Of a DNA stretch of 64,000 bases, positions 1-10,220 are shown one piece after another (positions within the stretch are counted from its first letter, which is position 1; each line of letters starts with the position of its first letter). Source of the DNA: an uncultured Collinsella sp. GTDB taxonomy: Bacteria; Actinomycetota; Coriobacteriia; Coriobacteriales; Coriobacteriaceae. The DNA lies in assembly GCA_900542155.1 (NCBI GenBank), contig UQMD01000001.1:62001-126000 (forward strand), read 5' to 3'. A program made the position numbers and the translations under genes. The notes under the pieces were generated by a model, which searched no databases, had not been told where the DNA came from, and saw only the letters and a list, made by a program, of their open reading frames with translations.

Positions 1-1139
<1,139 letters not shown>

Positions 1140-1144
1140 GGCAC

Positions 1145-4100
1145 TTACGCCTCCTTCTTGGTCGAAGCAACAGGGCTGGCAGCCACGGACGCAGCGCCCG
1201 CAGCACCGCCCGCAGCATCGAAGCGAGCGAGATCCGCAGCGCTCGCGCGACCGGTCACGATGTCAAACGCCAGCTCCTCTGCCTGCGCATGCGTCTTGCC
1301 GACGGCCTCGGCGGCGGCGACAATCGCCAGCACACGCTCGTACTCGGTCGGAATGACCTTCACGAAGTGCTTGCTCATCGTCTCAAAGCTGTAGAGCAGC
1401 TTGATGCCGCGCGGGCTCTGCGTCGCGTCCACGTGCTCCTGGATGAGCTCGCGAATCTGTGCCAGCTCGCCGGCCGTCGGGGCCTTGAGCTCCACGCTCT
1501 CGTGGTTCACGCGGGCACTGAGCGTGCCGTACTGGTCAAAGACATAGGCCACGCCACCCGTCATACCGGCGGCGAAGTTCTGCCCGACCTCGCCCAGGAT
1601 GAGCGCCAGACCACCCGTCATGTACTCGCAGCCATGGTTGCCGCAGCCCTCGACCACCACGGTGGCACCGGAGTTGCGCACGGCAAAACGCTGGCCGGCA
1701 AGACCGTTAATGAAGCCGCGGCCGCTCGTAGCGCCAAAGAACGCAACATTGCCCACGATGATGTTCTCGTCGAACTTGTAGGTCGCATGCGGGTTGGGGC
1801 GCACCGATACCTCGCCGCCCGAAAGGCCCTTGCCAAAGTAGTCGTTGGCGTCGCCGCACACGTTGAGCGTAATGCCGCGCGGCAGGAACGCGCCAAAGCT
1901 CTGACCGGCCGATCCATCGCAATCGATGGTGATGGAGCCGGCGGGCAGGCCCTCGGGATGCGCCTTGGTCACCGCGTTGCCCAGGATGGTGCCCACGCAG
2001 CGGTTGACGTTGGCGATATCGGCGCGGAAGCGAATCGGACGCAGGTGCGCACGGGCATCGGCCGTATGGGGCACAAACAACGTGGAGTCGAGCGTCTTGT
2101 CGAGCTCACTGTCCGCGGCCATCTGCGGCAGGAAGTGGCGACCGTCGGCACCCGGGATATGAGCACCGAACTCGCAGGTCGCGCTCGCCAGCACGGGCGA
2201 CAGATCGAGCAGGTTGGCCTTGCGGTTGCCCGGGACCTCGATCTGGCGCAAGCACTCGGGATGGCCGACCATCTCGTCGACGGTGCGGAAGCCCAGGCTC
2301 GCCATGACCTCGCGCAGTTGCTCGGCAACAAAGAGCATAAAGTGCTCGACGTGCTCGGGCTTACCGCGGAAGCCGTGACGCAGGCGGCAGTTTTGCGTAG
2401 CGATGCCGGCGGGGCAGGTATCCTGCTGGCAATCGCGCTGCATGAGGCAACCCATGGAGATGAGCGGCATGGTCGCAAAGCCAAACTCCTCGGCGCCCAG
2501 CAAGCAGGCGACGGCAACGTCGGTGCCGTCCATGAGCTTGCCGTCGGCCTCGAGCACCACGCGTGAGCGCAGGCCGTTTTGCAGCAGCGTCTGTTGGGCC
2601 TCGGCAAGGCCGAGCTCCAGCGGAAGACCGGCGTGCCAGATCGAATCGCGAGCAGCGGCACCCGAGCCGCCGTTGTGGCCGCTGATCAAAATCTTGTCGG
2701 CAGCGCCCTTGGCAACGCCGGTGGCGATGGTGCCGACGCCGGCCTCGCTGACCAGCTTGACCGACACGCGTGCGCCGGGGTTAGCGTTCTTAAGATCGAA
2801 GATCAGCTCCGCCAGGTCCTCGATGGAATAGATGTCGTGGTGCGGCGGAGGCGAGATCAGGCCGATGCCGGGCGTGGACTGACGGACCTCGGCGATCCAG
2901 GGGTAGACCTTCTTGCCGGGCAGGTGACCACCCTCGCCGGGCTTAGCGCCCTGGGCCATCTTGATCTGAATCTCGAAGGCGCTGCACAGGTAGCGGCTCG
3001 TCACGCCAAAGCGCGCGCTTGCCACCTGCTTGATCGAGGAGTTCTTGGAGTCGCCGTTAGCCAGCGGGGTCTCGCGACGCGGATCCTCGCCGCCCTCGCC
3101 CGAGTTGGAACGGCCGTGCAGGCGGTTCATGGCGATGGCCATGCACTCGTGCGCCTCTTTGCTGATGGAGCCGTACGACATGGCGCCGGTGTTAAAGCGG
3201 CGGACGATGTTGAGCGCGGGCTCGACCTCGTCGAGCGAAACCGGAGTGCGGCCGCTGACATCAAAGTCGAGCAAGTCGCGCAGACGCACGGCACGGCCGG
3301 TGCGGTGCAGGCGGGCGCTGTACTCCTTAAAGGTGTCGTAGCTGTCCTCACGGCAGGCGGTCTGCAGCAAGTAGACAGTCTGCGGATCGATGAGGTGATC
3401 CTCGCCGCCGAGCGGGCGCCACTTGGTCAGGCCCAGCGTGGGCAGCTGATCGGGAGCCGGGCTCTTAAGGATAGCGAGCGCGGCGTCGTAGCGCTCGTTT
3501 TGCTCGCGCTCAACGTCCTCGACACCCATACCGCCCACACGGCCCACCGTGCCGGCAAAGTACGCGTTGACGAACTCCGGCGTAAAGCCCACGGCTTCGA
3601 AGATCTGCGCCGAATGGTAGCTCTGCACCGTGGAGATACCCATCTTGGACATGATGGAGACGATACCCGCCGTCGCGGCCTTGTTGTAGTTGTCGATGCC
3701 CTGCTCGGCCGTCACGTCCAGGTCGCCGCGTGCTGCCAAGTCGCGGATGCACGCATGCGCATTGTACGGATAGATGCCGCTTGCGGAGTAGCCCACCAGC
3801 GCCGCAAAGTCGTGCGGGGACACGGCATCGCCGCACTCCACCACGATGTCGGCAAAGGTACGCACGCCAGCGCGAATCAGGTGGTTGTGCACACAGCCCA
3901 CGGCGAGCAGCGACGGCACGGGCACCTCGCCCGCAGCGGCACGATCGCTCAGCACCACGATGTTCACGCCGTCGCGGACCGCAGCCTCGACGTCCTCGGC
4001 AAGCTGCTTGAGCGCAGCCTGCAGCGCGCCCTCGCCGGCGTCACGGCGGTAGACGGCACGGAAACGGCGAGTCTTAAAGCCCACGCGGTCGATGGCGCAA

Positions 4101-5842
4101 ATGCGGTCGAACTCCTCCTCGTTGAGCAACGGGCGCTCCAAGCGAACCAGCTGGCAGGCCGTACGGGAATCCTCGAGCAGGTTGCCGTGGTTGCCCAGGT
4201 AGAGCGTGGTCGAGGTGACCATATGCTCGCGCAGGGCGTCGATGGGCGGGTTCGTGACCTGGGCGAACAGCTGATAGAAGTAGTCAAAGAACGAGCGGGT
4301 CTTCTTTGACAGGCAGGCCAGCGGCGCGTCGATACCCATCGAAGCGAGTGGGGCCTTGCCCTGCTGGGCCATGGGACGCACGACCTCGTCGACGTCATCC
4401 CAGTGATAGCCGAGCTTGGCCATGCGCACGGCCGAGGACACCTCGGCATCCTCGGCGGGCGCGGGCGCGGCGGGCTCATCGAGCGCGTCGACGGCCAGCG
4501 TCTCCTCGGCAATCCAATCACGGTAGGGCTTTTCCTTGGCGTAACGGGCGCGCAGCTCGTCGTTGTAGATCACGCGGCCGCGGGCAAAGTCGACCTCGAG
4601 CATCTGACCCGGTCCCAAGCAGCCACTCGTCAGGATGTTCTCGGGGCGCACCTCGATGGTGCCCACCTCGCTCGCCAGCATAAAGCGGCCGTCGCGCGTC
4701 ACGTAGTAGCGAGCCGGGCGCAGGCCGTTACGGTCGAGGGCGGCACCCAGGGTACGGCCATCGGTAAAGGCGATAGCGGCAGGACCGTCCCACGGCTCCA
4801 TGAGCATGGACTGGTAGGCGTCGTAGGCGCGGCGCTCCTCACTCAGGCTGTCGTTGTGGTCCCACGGCTCAGGCAGCAGCATGGACGCAGCGCGCGTAAG
4901 CGGGCGACCGTTCATAACCAAAAACTCAAGCACGTTGTCCAAAATCGCGGAGTCGGAGCCCTCGCGGTTGATGATGGGCATCACGCGCTCAAGATCATGC
5001 TGCAGCACGGGGCTGTACAGGTTGGGTTCGCGGGCGCGAATCCAGTTGACGTTGCCCTTGAGAGTGTTGATCTCGCCGTTGTGGATGATAAAGCGGTTGG
5101 GGTGCGCGCGCTCCCAGCTGGGCGTGGTGTTGGTGGAGTAGCGCGAGTGGACGAGCGCAACGGCCGTCTTGACGGCGGCGTCGTTGAGATCGATGAAGAA
5201 GCGGCGCATCTGCGTGGCGACGAGCATGCCCTTGTACACGATAGTGCGCGAGCTCATGGAGCAGACGTAGAAGATCTTGTCGCGCAGGGCAAACTCGGCG
5301 TCGGCCTTCTTCTCGATGGTGCGGCGGCACACATACAGACGGCGCTCGAAGGCGTCACCCGCCGGCGTATCGTCGGGGCGCCCCAGAAAGGCCTGCAGGA
5401 TGGTAGGCATGCAGGCGCGGGCTGTCTCGCCCAGGTCATGCGGATCGACCGGCACCTCGCGCCAAAAGAGCAGCGGCACGCCGGCCTCAGCGCAGCCCTC
5501 CTCAAACACGCGATGGGCATCCTCTACGCCCCTGTCGTCCTGTGGGAAGAACAGCATGGCCACGCCATAGTCGCCCTCTGCCGGCAGAATCTGGCCGCAC
5601 TTTTGAGCCTCTTTACGGAAAAAGTGATGCGGAACCTGGAACAAGATGCCAGCGCCGTCGCCGGTGTTCTTCTCGAGTCCCGTGCCGCCGCGGTGCTCCA
5701 AGTTGACCAGAATGGACAGCGCATCGTCCAGAATCTGGTGATGGCGCTCACCGTTGATATCGGCAAGCGCGCCGATGCCACATGCGTCGTGGTCGAATTC
5801 GGGGCGATAAAGGCCCTGCTGCTGAGCGGAATCTGCCTGCAT
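1145..5842 (-). CDS. gltB: Glutamate synthase large subunit
   Basis: Large (alpha) subunit of glutamate synthase, 1565 residues, a normal length for the family. The protein starts with a short propeptide. The catalytic N-terminal cysteine of the class II amidotransferase domain is Cys21 in HDACGIGALADI, to be exposed by cleavage. The central and FMN synthase domains follow, including the 3Fe-4S ligands in CLMQRDCQQDTCPAG (C-x5-C-x4-C). The C-terminal part is the GXGXG beta-helix domain. It lies upstream of gltD in the same operon. The upstream region 5843-6044 is shared with the divergent Mn transporter. High confidence. Confidence 0.97.
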   Translation of the reverse strand: MQADSAQQQGLYRPEFDHDACGIGALADINGERHHQILDDALSILVNLEHRGGTGLEKNTGDGAGILFQVPHHFFRKEAQKCGQILPAEGDYGVAMLFFPQDDRGVEDAHRVFEEGCAEAGVPLLFWREVPVDPHDLGETARACMPTILQAFLGRPDDTPAGDAFERRLYVCRRTIEKKADAEFALRDKIFYVCSMSSRTIVYKGMLVATQMRRFFIDLNDAAVKTAVALVHSRYSTNTTPSWERAHPNRFIIHNGEINTLKGNVNWIRAREPNLYSPVLQHDLERVMPIINREGSDSAILDNVLEFLVMNGRPLTRAASMLLPEPWDHNDSLSEERRAYDAYQSMLMEPWDGPAAIAFTDGRTLGAALDRNGLRPARYYVTRDGRFMLASEVGTIEVRPENILTSGCLGPGQMLEVDFARGRVIYNDELRARYAKEKPYRDWIAEETLAVDALDEPAAPAPAEDAEVSSAVRMAKLGYHWDDVDEVVRPMAQQGKAPLASMGIDAPLACLSKKTRSFFDYFYQLFAQVTNPPIDALREHMVTSTTLYLGNHGNLLEDSRTACQLVRLERPLLNEEEFDRICAIDRVGFKTRRFRAVYRRDAGEGALQAALKQLAEDVEAAVRDGVNIVVLSDRAAAGEVPVPSLLAVGCVHNHLIRAGVRTFADIVVECGDAVSPHDFAALVGYSASGIYPYNAHACIRDLAARGDLDVTAEQGIDNYNKAATAGIVSIMSKMGISTVQSYHSAQIFEAVGFTPEFVNAYFAGTVGRVGGMGVEDVEREQNERYDAALAILKSPAPDQLPTLGLTKWRPLGGEDHLIDPQTVYLLQTACREDSYDTFKEYSARLHRTGRAVRLRDLLDFDVSGRTPVSLDEVEPALNIVRRFNTGAMSYGSISKEAHECMAIAMNRLHGRSNSGEGGEDPRRETPLANGDSKNSSIKQVASARFGVTSRYLCSAFEIQIKMAQGAKPGEGGHLPGKKVYPWIAEVRQSTPGIGLISPPPHHDIYSIEDLAELIFDLKNANPGARVSVKLVSEAGVGTIATGVAKGAADKILISGHNGGSGAAARDSIWHAGLPLELGLAEAQQTLLQNGLRSRVVLEADGKLMDGTDVAVACLLGAEEFGFATMPLISMGCLMQRDCQQDTCPAGIATQNCRLRHGFRGKPEHVEHFMLFVAEQLREVMASLGFRTVDEMVGHPECLRQIEVPGNRKANLLDLSPVLASATCEFGAHIPGADGRHFLPQMAADSELDKTLDSTLFVPHTADARAHLRPIRFRADIANVNRCVGTILGNAVTKAHPEGLPAGSITIDCDGSAGQSFGAFLPRGITLNVCGDANDYFGKGLSGGEVSVRPNPHATYKFDENIIVGNVAFFGATSGRGFINGLAGQRFAVRNSGATVVVEGCGNHGCEYMTGGLALILGEVGQNFAAGMTGGVAYVFDQYGTLSARVNHESVELKAPTAGELAQIRELIQEHVDATQSPRGIKLLYSFETMSKHFVKVIPTEYERVLAIVAAAEAVGKTHAQAEELAFDIVTGRASAADLARFDAAGGAAGAASVAASPVASTKKEA

Positions 5843-5968
5843 CGCGATCCTCCCCTAGATATGAGACAGTCAGTTGAATAGGTATACTAGGAGCATCGCC
5901 GGCCCGCTGTGTTTCCCGCCCGTTTCGAAACAATCGCGTAACGCACGCAATTATTTTGTTAGTCGTGG

Positions 5969-5997
5969 TTAACTTTAAAGTCCAAAACGGGTATCCT
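5969..5997 (+). promoter_or_regulatory. Candidate promoter of the Mn transporter gene
   Basis: A TTAACT hexamer at 5969-5974 and TATCCT at 5992-5997 are separated by 17 bases, about 50 bases before the ATG at 6045. Each hexamer matches the sigma-70-type consensus at four of six positions. This is a visual call only. A palindromic GTTTCGAAAC lies just upstream near 5920-5930 in the gltB/mntH divergent region and might be a regulator site. Confidence 0.35.
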
Positions 5998-6044
5998 TTG
6001 CGGCGTCAAGCAAACGGCACGTCGCCCATACACAGGAATCGACC

Positions 6045-7301
6045 ATGCTCAACCATCTCAAACAACACTTTGGCTCCCGACGCACCGGTGGTCACGGAGG
6101 CCTAGACATTGCGCGGCATATCGGCCCCGGGCTGCTCGTGACCGTCGGCTTTATCGACCCGGGCAATTGGGCCTCCAATATGGCCGCGGGCTCGCAGTTT
6201 GGCTACGCGCTGCTGTGGATCGTCACGCTGTCCACGATTATGCTCATTGCGCTGCAGCACAACGCGGCGCACCTGGGTATCGCCACGGGCGCCTGCCTTG
6301 CCGAGGCCACGACACGTTACCTCCCCCGCTTCGTCGGGCGTACGGTGCTCGCCAGCGCCTATCTCGCGACCATCGCCACCGCCATGGCCGAAGTCCTGGG
6401 CGGCGCGATTGCCCTTCAAATGCTCTTTGGGCTGCCCGTGCGCGCGGGCTGCGTCATCGTGGCGGCAGTATCGATGGCGATGCTCATGACGAACTCCTAC
6501 AAGCATGCCGAACGCTGGATCATCACCTTCGTAGGCGTGGTAGGACTCTCGTTTTTGGCCGAGCTTGCACTAGTCAAGGTCGACTGGCCGCAAGCCGCCG
6601 CAAGCTGGATCACGCCCAGTATGCCCACTGGCTCTGCCGCGATTATCGTGAGTGTCCTGGGTGCGGTCGTTATGCCCCACAACCTTTTTCTGCACTCCGA
6701 GGTCATCCAATCCATGCACTTCGAAGGCCAAGGCGAGCAGGTTATCGAAGAGCGTCTGCGCTACGAGCTCTTCGACACGCTCTTTTCGATGGGCGTGGGC
6801 TGGGCAATCAACTCGGCCATGGTCATCCTGGCCGCAACGACCTTCTTTGCGCACGGCATTGTCGTAGACGACCTCGCCGTCGCAGCGGCCACGCTCTCCC
6901 CCATCTTGGGCCCGGCGAGCTCGGCCATCTTTGCGGTAGCGCTGCTGTTCGCGGGATTATCGAGCAGCGTGACAGCGGGCATGGCGGCGGGAACCATCAC
7001 TGCGGGCATGTTCGACGAGGAATACGACATCCACGACCGACATTCCTCGGTCGGGGTGGCGGCCTGTTTCGCCGGCGCAGTGGCGGCGTGCCTGGTCGTC
7101 CCAAATCCTTTTGAAGGTCTCATCTGGAGCCAGGCACTGCTGTCGCTTCAGCTGCCGATTACGGTCTTTGTGCTCATACGGCTCACCAGTTCGCCCCGCG
7201 TCATGGGCAAATACGCCAACTCGCGCCCGCTCAACGCGCTGCTTGTAGGAATCGGTGTCGTCGTAACGGCGCTCGACGCCGTGCTGTTGACCGGGATGTA
7301 A
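6045..7301 (+). CDS. mntH: Nramp-family divalent metal (Mn2+/Fe2+) transporter
   Basis: Proton-coupled metal importer of the Nramp family in the cytoplasmic membrane, 418 residues with about 11 hydrophobic segments. The metal-binding motif of TM1 is present as FIDPGNWASN, and that of TM6 as VVMPHNLFLHS, with the methionine that favours soft transition metals over Ca/Mg. These two motifs are diagnostic. The ATG at 6045 has a modest CAGGA upstream. The gene is alone on the plus strand, divergent from gltB, and its 3' side faces the palindrome array at 7330-7544. Mn is the usual substrate of bacterial members; no transport assay can be inferred from sequence. Confidence 0.93.
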   Translation: MLNHLKQHFGSRRTGGHGGLDIARHIGPGLLVTVGFIDPGNWASNMAAGSQFGYALLWIVTLSTIMLIALQHNAAHLGIATGACLAEATTRYLPRFVGRTVLASAYLATIATAMAEVLGGAIALQMLFGLPVRAGCVIVAAVSMAMLMTNSYKHAERWIITFVGVVGLSFLAELALVKVDWPQAAASWITPSMPTGSAAIIVSVLGAVVMPHNLFLHSEVIQSMHFEGQGEQVIEERLRYELFDTLFSMGVGWAINSAMVILAATTFFAHGIVVDDLAVAAATLSPILGPASSAIFAVALLFAGLSSSVTAGMAAGTITAGMFDEEYDIHDRHSSVGVAACFAGAVAACLVVPNPFEGLIWSQALLSLQLPITVFVLIRLTSSPRVMGKYANSRPLNALLVGIGVVVTALDAVLLTGM

Positions 7302-7329
7302 CGAGGCCGCATGTCCACCCAGTCAAACG

Positions 7330-7549
7330 TCTCGATCTGTAACATCTAGACCCGCTTTTGATGTCTAGATGTTACAGATCGAGATCATTCCGAGGGACAG
7401 CTCCGTTTGTCTCGATCTGTAACAGATAGAGGGGTTTTACGTGTCTAGATGTTACAGATTGAGATTATCTGGGAGATAGTTTCAGTTTGTCTCGATCTGT
7501 AACAAGTGGACCCGTTTTGAGCCGCCACATGTTACAGATTGAGACAAAC
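7330..7549. repeat. Three tandem palindromes with an 80-bp period
   Basis: Three hairpin-forming units start at 7330, 7410 and 7490, exactly 80 bases apart. Unit 1 has perfect 22-base arms (7330-7351 and 7363-7384) around an 11-base loop. Unit 2 arms are 7410-7430 and 7444-7464 with a few mismatches. Unit 3 arms are about 7485-7509 and 7525-7549, with near-perfect pairing. All arms share TCTCGATCTGTAACA and its complement. They fill most of the 388-base space between the convergent mntH and rubredoxin genes. No gene is visible in this stretch. Confidence 0.9.
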
Positions 7550-7592
7550 GGTCGGCCGGACTCACGACAGGCAGGATCGGCTAACAGCAGCC

Positions 7593-7615
7593 GTGATCCC
7601 TTAGGGACGGAAGAA
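7593..7615. repeat. Copy of a short dispersed element (GATCCC-TTAGGGACGG)
   Basis: The stretch beginning GATCCCTTAGGGACGG and ending in GAAGAAAA resembles stretches at about 19153-19176 and 61711-61734. It sits next to the rubredoxin terminator. Three similar copies in one window suggest a dispersed intergenic repeat. Confidence 0.45.
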
Positions 7616-7649
7616 AAGGGCCCCGGCCGAGAATTCGACCGGGGCCCTT
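7616..7649 (-). terminator. Rho-independent terminator after the rubredoxin gene
   Basis: Perfect 11-base arms AAGGGCCCCGG at 7616-7626 and its complement at 7639-7649 flank a 12-base loop. On the minus strand the stem is followed by TTCTTCC-type pyrimidines. It closes the flavin reductase-rubredoxin transcription unit. Confidence 0.8.
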
Positions 7650-7689
7650 GGACAGAGCTATGTGTTGCTGCAAGTCGTGTGCCTGCGAG

Positions 7690-7833
7690 CTACTCCTCGA
7701 CGAGCTCAAACTGATCGGGACCGACGCCGCACACCGGGCACACATAATCCTCGGGCAGCTCGGGCGTATCGACCTCAACCTCGTAACCGCAAACGACGCA
7801 CACGAACTTATACGTCTTCTTCTCCTCAGCCAT
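7690..7833 (-). CDS. Rubredoxin
   Basis: Small iron electron carrier of 47 residues with the rubredoxin pattern CVVCGY...[11 protein letters not shown], whose four cysteines bind one Fe. The start was set at the ATG at 7833 ([10 protein letters not shown]), which follows a strong GAGAGGAG; the longer open frame to 7872 adds 13 residues without support. It follows a flavin reductase domain gene on the same strand. That pairing fits an oxygen- or peroxide-reducing chain of an anaerobe, although the terminal oxidase partner is not in the window. Confidence 0.93.
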   Translation of the reverse strand: MAEEKKTYKFVCVVCGYEVEVDTPELPEDYVCPVCGVGPDQFELVEE

Positions 7834-7922
7834 GATGTTCTCCTCTCGAACGTGACTGGTGATGTACTTCATTTATCAGTATAGATTCTCAATAATATAA
7901 TGCAAGTATTTTTAACACATTT

Positions 7923-8426
7923 CTAGCCTTGATACGAGGACGCCTTCGGAGGCGTCTTGCCCTTCAGGACCTTATGGTAGTAATCGTAGGTGAGTGGCGT
8001 CTCGTCACTCAGGCGTTCGGCATCCTCGACCTCGCCGATAAACAGTAGATGCGTGCCCACATCCACAGTGTCGATCAAACGGCAGCTAAACAGGGCCGCC
8101 GCGTGCTCGGGCACATAGGGCATGCCCAGAGCCGTCTCGCGGGTCTCGTATTTGGCAAACTTGTCGTAATCGCTGCTGGTGCGGAACCCAAAGTTACCGA
8201 TGTAGAGCATATCGGCGGTCTGATCGATCACGGTCAGCGCGAACGCTTTGGCCGATGCGATGACACCCGAGGTGACGTTGTCCTTGTTTACGGCAACCGA
8301 GATGCGAGGTGGTGCTGCCGTCACCTGCACCGCCGTGTTGATAACGCAGCCGGCACGCAGCCCGTCGGCCGCGGCACTCACCACATAGAGCCCACTCGGC
8401 ATGGTAAAGAACGCAGTTTTGTCCAT
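7923..8426 (-). CDS. Flavin reductase family protein (FMN-binding split barrel)
   Basis: A 167-residue protein of the flavin reductase-like split-barrel family, close in character to flavoredoxin or the reductase half of high-molecular-weight rubredoxin. Features are the N-terminal PSGLYVVSAA, then ISVAVNKDNVTSG and FRTSSDYDKF. The start was placed at the ATG at 8426 behind GGGGAG; the open frame runs further up but reads through the smpB terminator. Rubredoxin lies 89 bases downstream on the same strand, so electron transfer from FMN to rubredoxin is likely. The precise acceptor is unknown. Confidence 0.85.
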   Translation of the reverse strand: MDKTAFFTMPSGLYVVSAAADGLRAGCVINTAVQVTAAPPRISVAVNKDNVTSGVIASAKAFALTVIDQTADMLYIGNFGFRTSSDYDKFAKYETRETALGMPYVPEHAAALFSCRLIDTVDVGTHLLFIGEVEDAERLSDETPLTYDYYHKVLKGKTPPKASSYQG

Positions 8427-8477
8427 AACAAGTACTCCCCTAACCCGGGATTGAACCTTAAGGCTGTATGTACCCAT

Positions 8478-8511
8478 AAAAAGCGGCGCCCATAACGGAC
8501 GCCGTCTTTTG
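8478..8511 (-). terminator. Rho-independent terminator after smpB
   Basis: A GC-rich hairpin (arms around 8478-8490 and 8498-8511, one bulge) is followed on the minus strand by a run of five T. It separates smpB from the flavin reductase gene. Confidence 0.7.
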
Positions 8512-8579
8512 GAAATATATGGCAAAACAGCAAGGAAGACAGGGCGGGCGCGGTAGGGCACCTTCCCGTGAACTCGCTC

Positions 8580-9050
8580 CTAGCGGTTGCGTTCTTTAAG
8601 GGCGCGATCGATTTCGCGTTGAACATCGCGTTTGGCCATGTCCTCGCGCTTGTCGTAGAGCTTTTTGCCTCGGCCCAGGCCCAGCAGCAGCTTTACGCGG
8701 CCGTCGGTATTAAAGTAGAGCTCCAACGGTACCAGCGCATAACCACGGTTGCGAAGTTTGCCGTCGAGAAAATCAATCTCCTTGCGGTGTAGCAGCAGAC
8801 GACGACGGCGATCAGGATCGCGGTTCCACACGCCACCATGGCTATAAGGGTGAATATGCAGGCCAACGAGCCAGCACTCGCCGCCACGAATCAGCGCGAA
8901 GGTATCGGTGATCTGGCAGGCGCGCTCGCGAATCGACTTGACCTCAGTGCCACTCAGCTCAATGCCGCACTCAAACGTCTCATCGATAAAGTACTCGTGA
9001 TGTGCCGAGCGATTCTTGGAAATGAGCTTGCGCTCGCGCTTACTGGGCAT
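8580..9050 (-). CDS. smpB: SsrA-binding protein SmpB
   Basis: Partner of tmRNA in rescue of stalled ribosomes, 156 residues, the usual size. Recognised by MPSKRERKLISKNRSA, HHEYFIDETFECGIEL, the TEVKSIR motif and the basic C-terminal tail ending in DRALKERNR. The ATG at 9050 overlaps the end of the TPR gene by 11 bases, so the two are translationally linked. No tmRNA gene (ssrA) was found next to it. In related genomes rnr and smpB often sit together; here about 8 kb of other genes separates them. Confidence 0.96.
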   Translation of the reverse strand: MPSKRERKLISKNRSAHHEYFIDETFECGIELSGTEVKSIRERACQITDTFALIRGGECWLVGLHIHPYSHGGVWNRDPDRRRRLLLHRKEIDFLDGKLRNRGYALVPLELYFNTDGRVKLLLGLGRGKKLYDKREDMAKRDVQREIDRALKERNR

Positions 9051-9957
9051 CGCCGGCCTCCTTGGCGCCATCGGCGTTTGAGCCCGCGGCGTCGCGCTTT
9101 GCCTTGCGCTCAGCATTGAGCTCGGCGTCGCTCTCGCGCACCAGTTTGATAATCGCCGCGCAGGCCTCCTCGCCCACCAAATCGCGAGCACGCACCGTCA
9201 GGCGCGTCGCCTCCTGCTTGTCGCCGTCGCTTGCAGCATCGGTCGCACACATGATCAGGCAAATGGCAATCTCAGCCGAAGGCGAGGTCGGCACGCCTTG
9301 CAGGCTCAGCTCGCCCATCACTTGCTCATCGCTCTCCTCGGCGGCATCGGGGTAGGCAGTATGAATCTTGTTGAGCAGGCGCGTCGTATGCGCATCGCCA
9401 GGCGCCAGACGCAACGCCAGGCGCGCACAACCCACGGCGGCCGAGACATTCTCGGTCTCGGGCTCCAAGAAGTACTGGCCCAGGTTGGCATAGGCGCGGG
9501 CGGCGCACTTGCCATCGCTTGCACGCTCCAGCACCGAGTACGAGAGCGATGCCCATTCCTGCTTGTCCTCGAGCGCGCGGAACAGCTCGGCCAAGTCCAA
9601 GCGATAGTTGCAGTTCATGGGATCCCAACGCACAGCCTGCATCAGGGCATTACGAGCGCTCACATAATCCTGCTGGCGAATGTAGGCAAACGCCATGTCG
9701 GAGTACAGACGGTCAAACGGCACCTCGACCCGCACGAGCTCGCGCGGATCCTTCTCCACGCGGCGATAGGCCAGACGCTCAAACTTGCTATCGAAGCTAA
9801 AGTATTGGCGCTTCTCCTCCGTCTTGCACTCGGCGTCGATATACTCCTCGGCAAGCTCCACCAGGCGCTCCAACAGCGGCGTCGCCGTGGCCAGGTCGCC
9901 CTGCGCCAGGTAGTTCTCGGCATACGTGATGTCTTGCAAGCTGATGGGCAGATCCAT
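9040..9957 (-). CDS. Tetratricopeptide-repeat protein of unknown function
   Basis: A 305-residue cytoplasmic protein without signal peptide or membrane segment. Helical repeats resembling TPR units are visible, such as YAENYLAQGDLATATPLLER, DMAFAYIRQQDYVSARNALM and ARAYANLGQYF. The C-terminal 40 residues are charged and Ala/Lys-rich. The start is the ATG at 9957 after GAGGAG; the open frame upstream to 10044 lacks a site and runs into the tRNA terminator. The gene overlaps smpB. It probably serves as a protein-binding scaffold; no specific partner can be named. Confidence 0.8.
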   Translation of the reverse strand: MDLPISLQDITYAENYLAQGDLATATPLLERLVELAEEYIDAECKTEEKRQYFSFDSKFERLAYRRVEKDPRELVRVEVPFDRLYSDMAFAYIRQQDYVSARNALMQAVRWDPMNCNYRLDLAELFRALEDKQEWASLSYSVLERASDGKCAARAYANLGQYFLEPETENVSAAVGCARLALRLAPGDAHTTRLLNKIHTAYPDAAEESDEQVMGELSLQGVPTSPSAEIAICLIMCATDAASDGDKQEATRLTVRARDLVGEEACAAIIKLVRESDAELNAERKAKRDAAGSNADGAKEAGDAQ

Positions 9958-10013
9958 GGCTACTCCTCGATCTGAGCGAAACACGGCAGGCGCCGTATAT
10001 ACGGTCGATACAC

Positions 10014-10041
10014 AAAACCCGGGTCTCTTGCGAGGCCCGGG
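10014..10041 (-). terminator. Terminator of the tRNA-Gln/tRNA-Glu transcript
   Basis: A 10-base stem (10018-10027 with 10032-10041, one G-T pair) and a four-base loop are followed on the minus strand by TTTT. It lies just downstream of tRNA-Glu. Confidence 0.75.
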
Positions 10042-10055
10042 CATTCATTTGTGGG

Positions 10056-10129
10056 TAGCCCGTACCAGATTCGAACTGGTGATCTCCGCCTTGAGAGGGC
10101 GGCGTCCTAAACCGCTAGACGAACGGGCC
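10056..10129 (-). tRNA. tRNA-Glu (CTC)
   Basis: A full cloverleaf can be drawn. The acceptor stem is GGCCCGT with ACGGGCT (one G-T pair), followed by the D arm GTCT...AGGAC. The anticodon stem CCGCC/GGCGG carries loop CTCTCAA (anticodon CTC), and the T arm is ACCAG/CTGGT with TTCGAAT. The discriminator is A and the 3' CCA is not encoded. Confidence 0.95.
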
Positions 10130-10146
10130 ATATGTAGCAAATGCAA

Positions 10147-10220
10147 TGGCTGGGATGGAGGGAGTCGAACCCCCATTGACGGAACCAGAATCCGCTGTCC
10201 TGCCATTAGACGACATCCCA
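10147..10220 (-). tRNA. tRNA-Gln (CTG)
   Basis: Cloverleaf with acceptor stem TGGGATG/CATCCCA and anticodon loop TTCTGGT giving anticodon CTG. The T arm contains GGTTCGACTCC, the discriminator is G, and an encoded CCA lies at 10147-10149. It lies 17 bases before tRNA-Glu on the same strand, so both probably come from one transcript. Confidence 0.95.

Noticed and set aside
7330..7549. CRISPR array
   Set aside because: The period is regular, but the repeats are themselves long palindromes whose arms face each other. There are only three units and no cas genes.
8427..8579. A tmRNA (ssrA) gene next to smpB
   Set aside because: Only a terminator is present; no tRNA-like ends or tag-encoding frame were seen here or near 9.9-10.5 kb.
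10056..10220. tRNA genes as attachment site of an integrated element
   Set aside because: No integrase lies beside them, and no repeated tRNA 3' end was found nearby. The integrase relic is 26 kb away.
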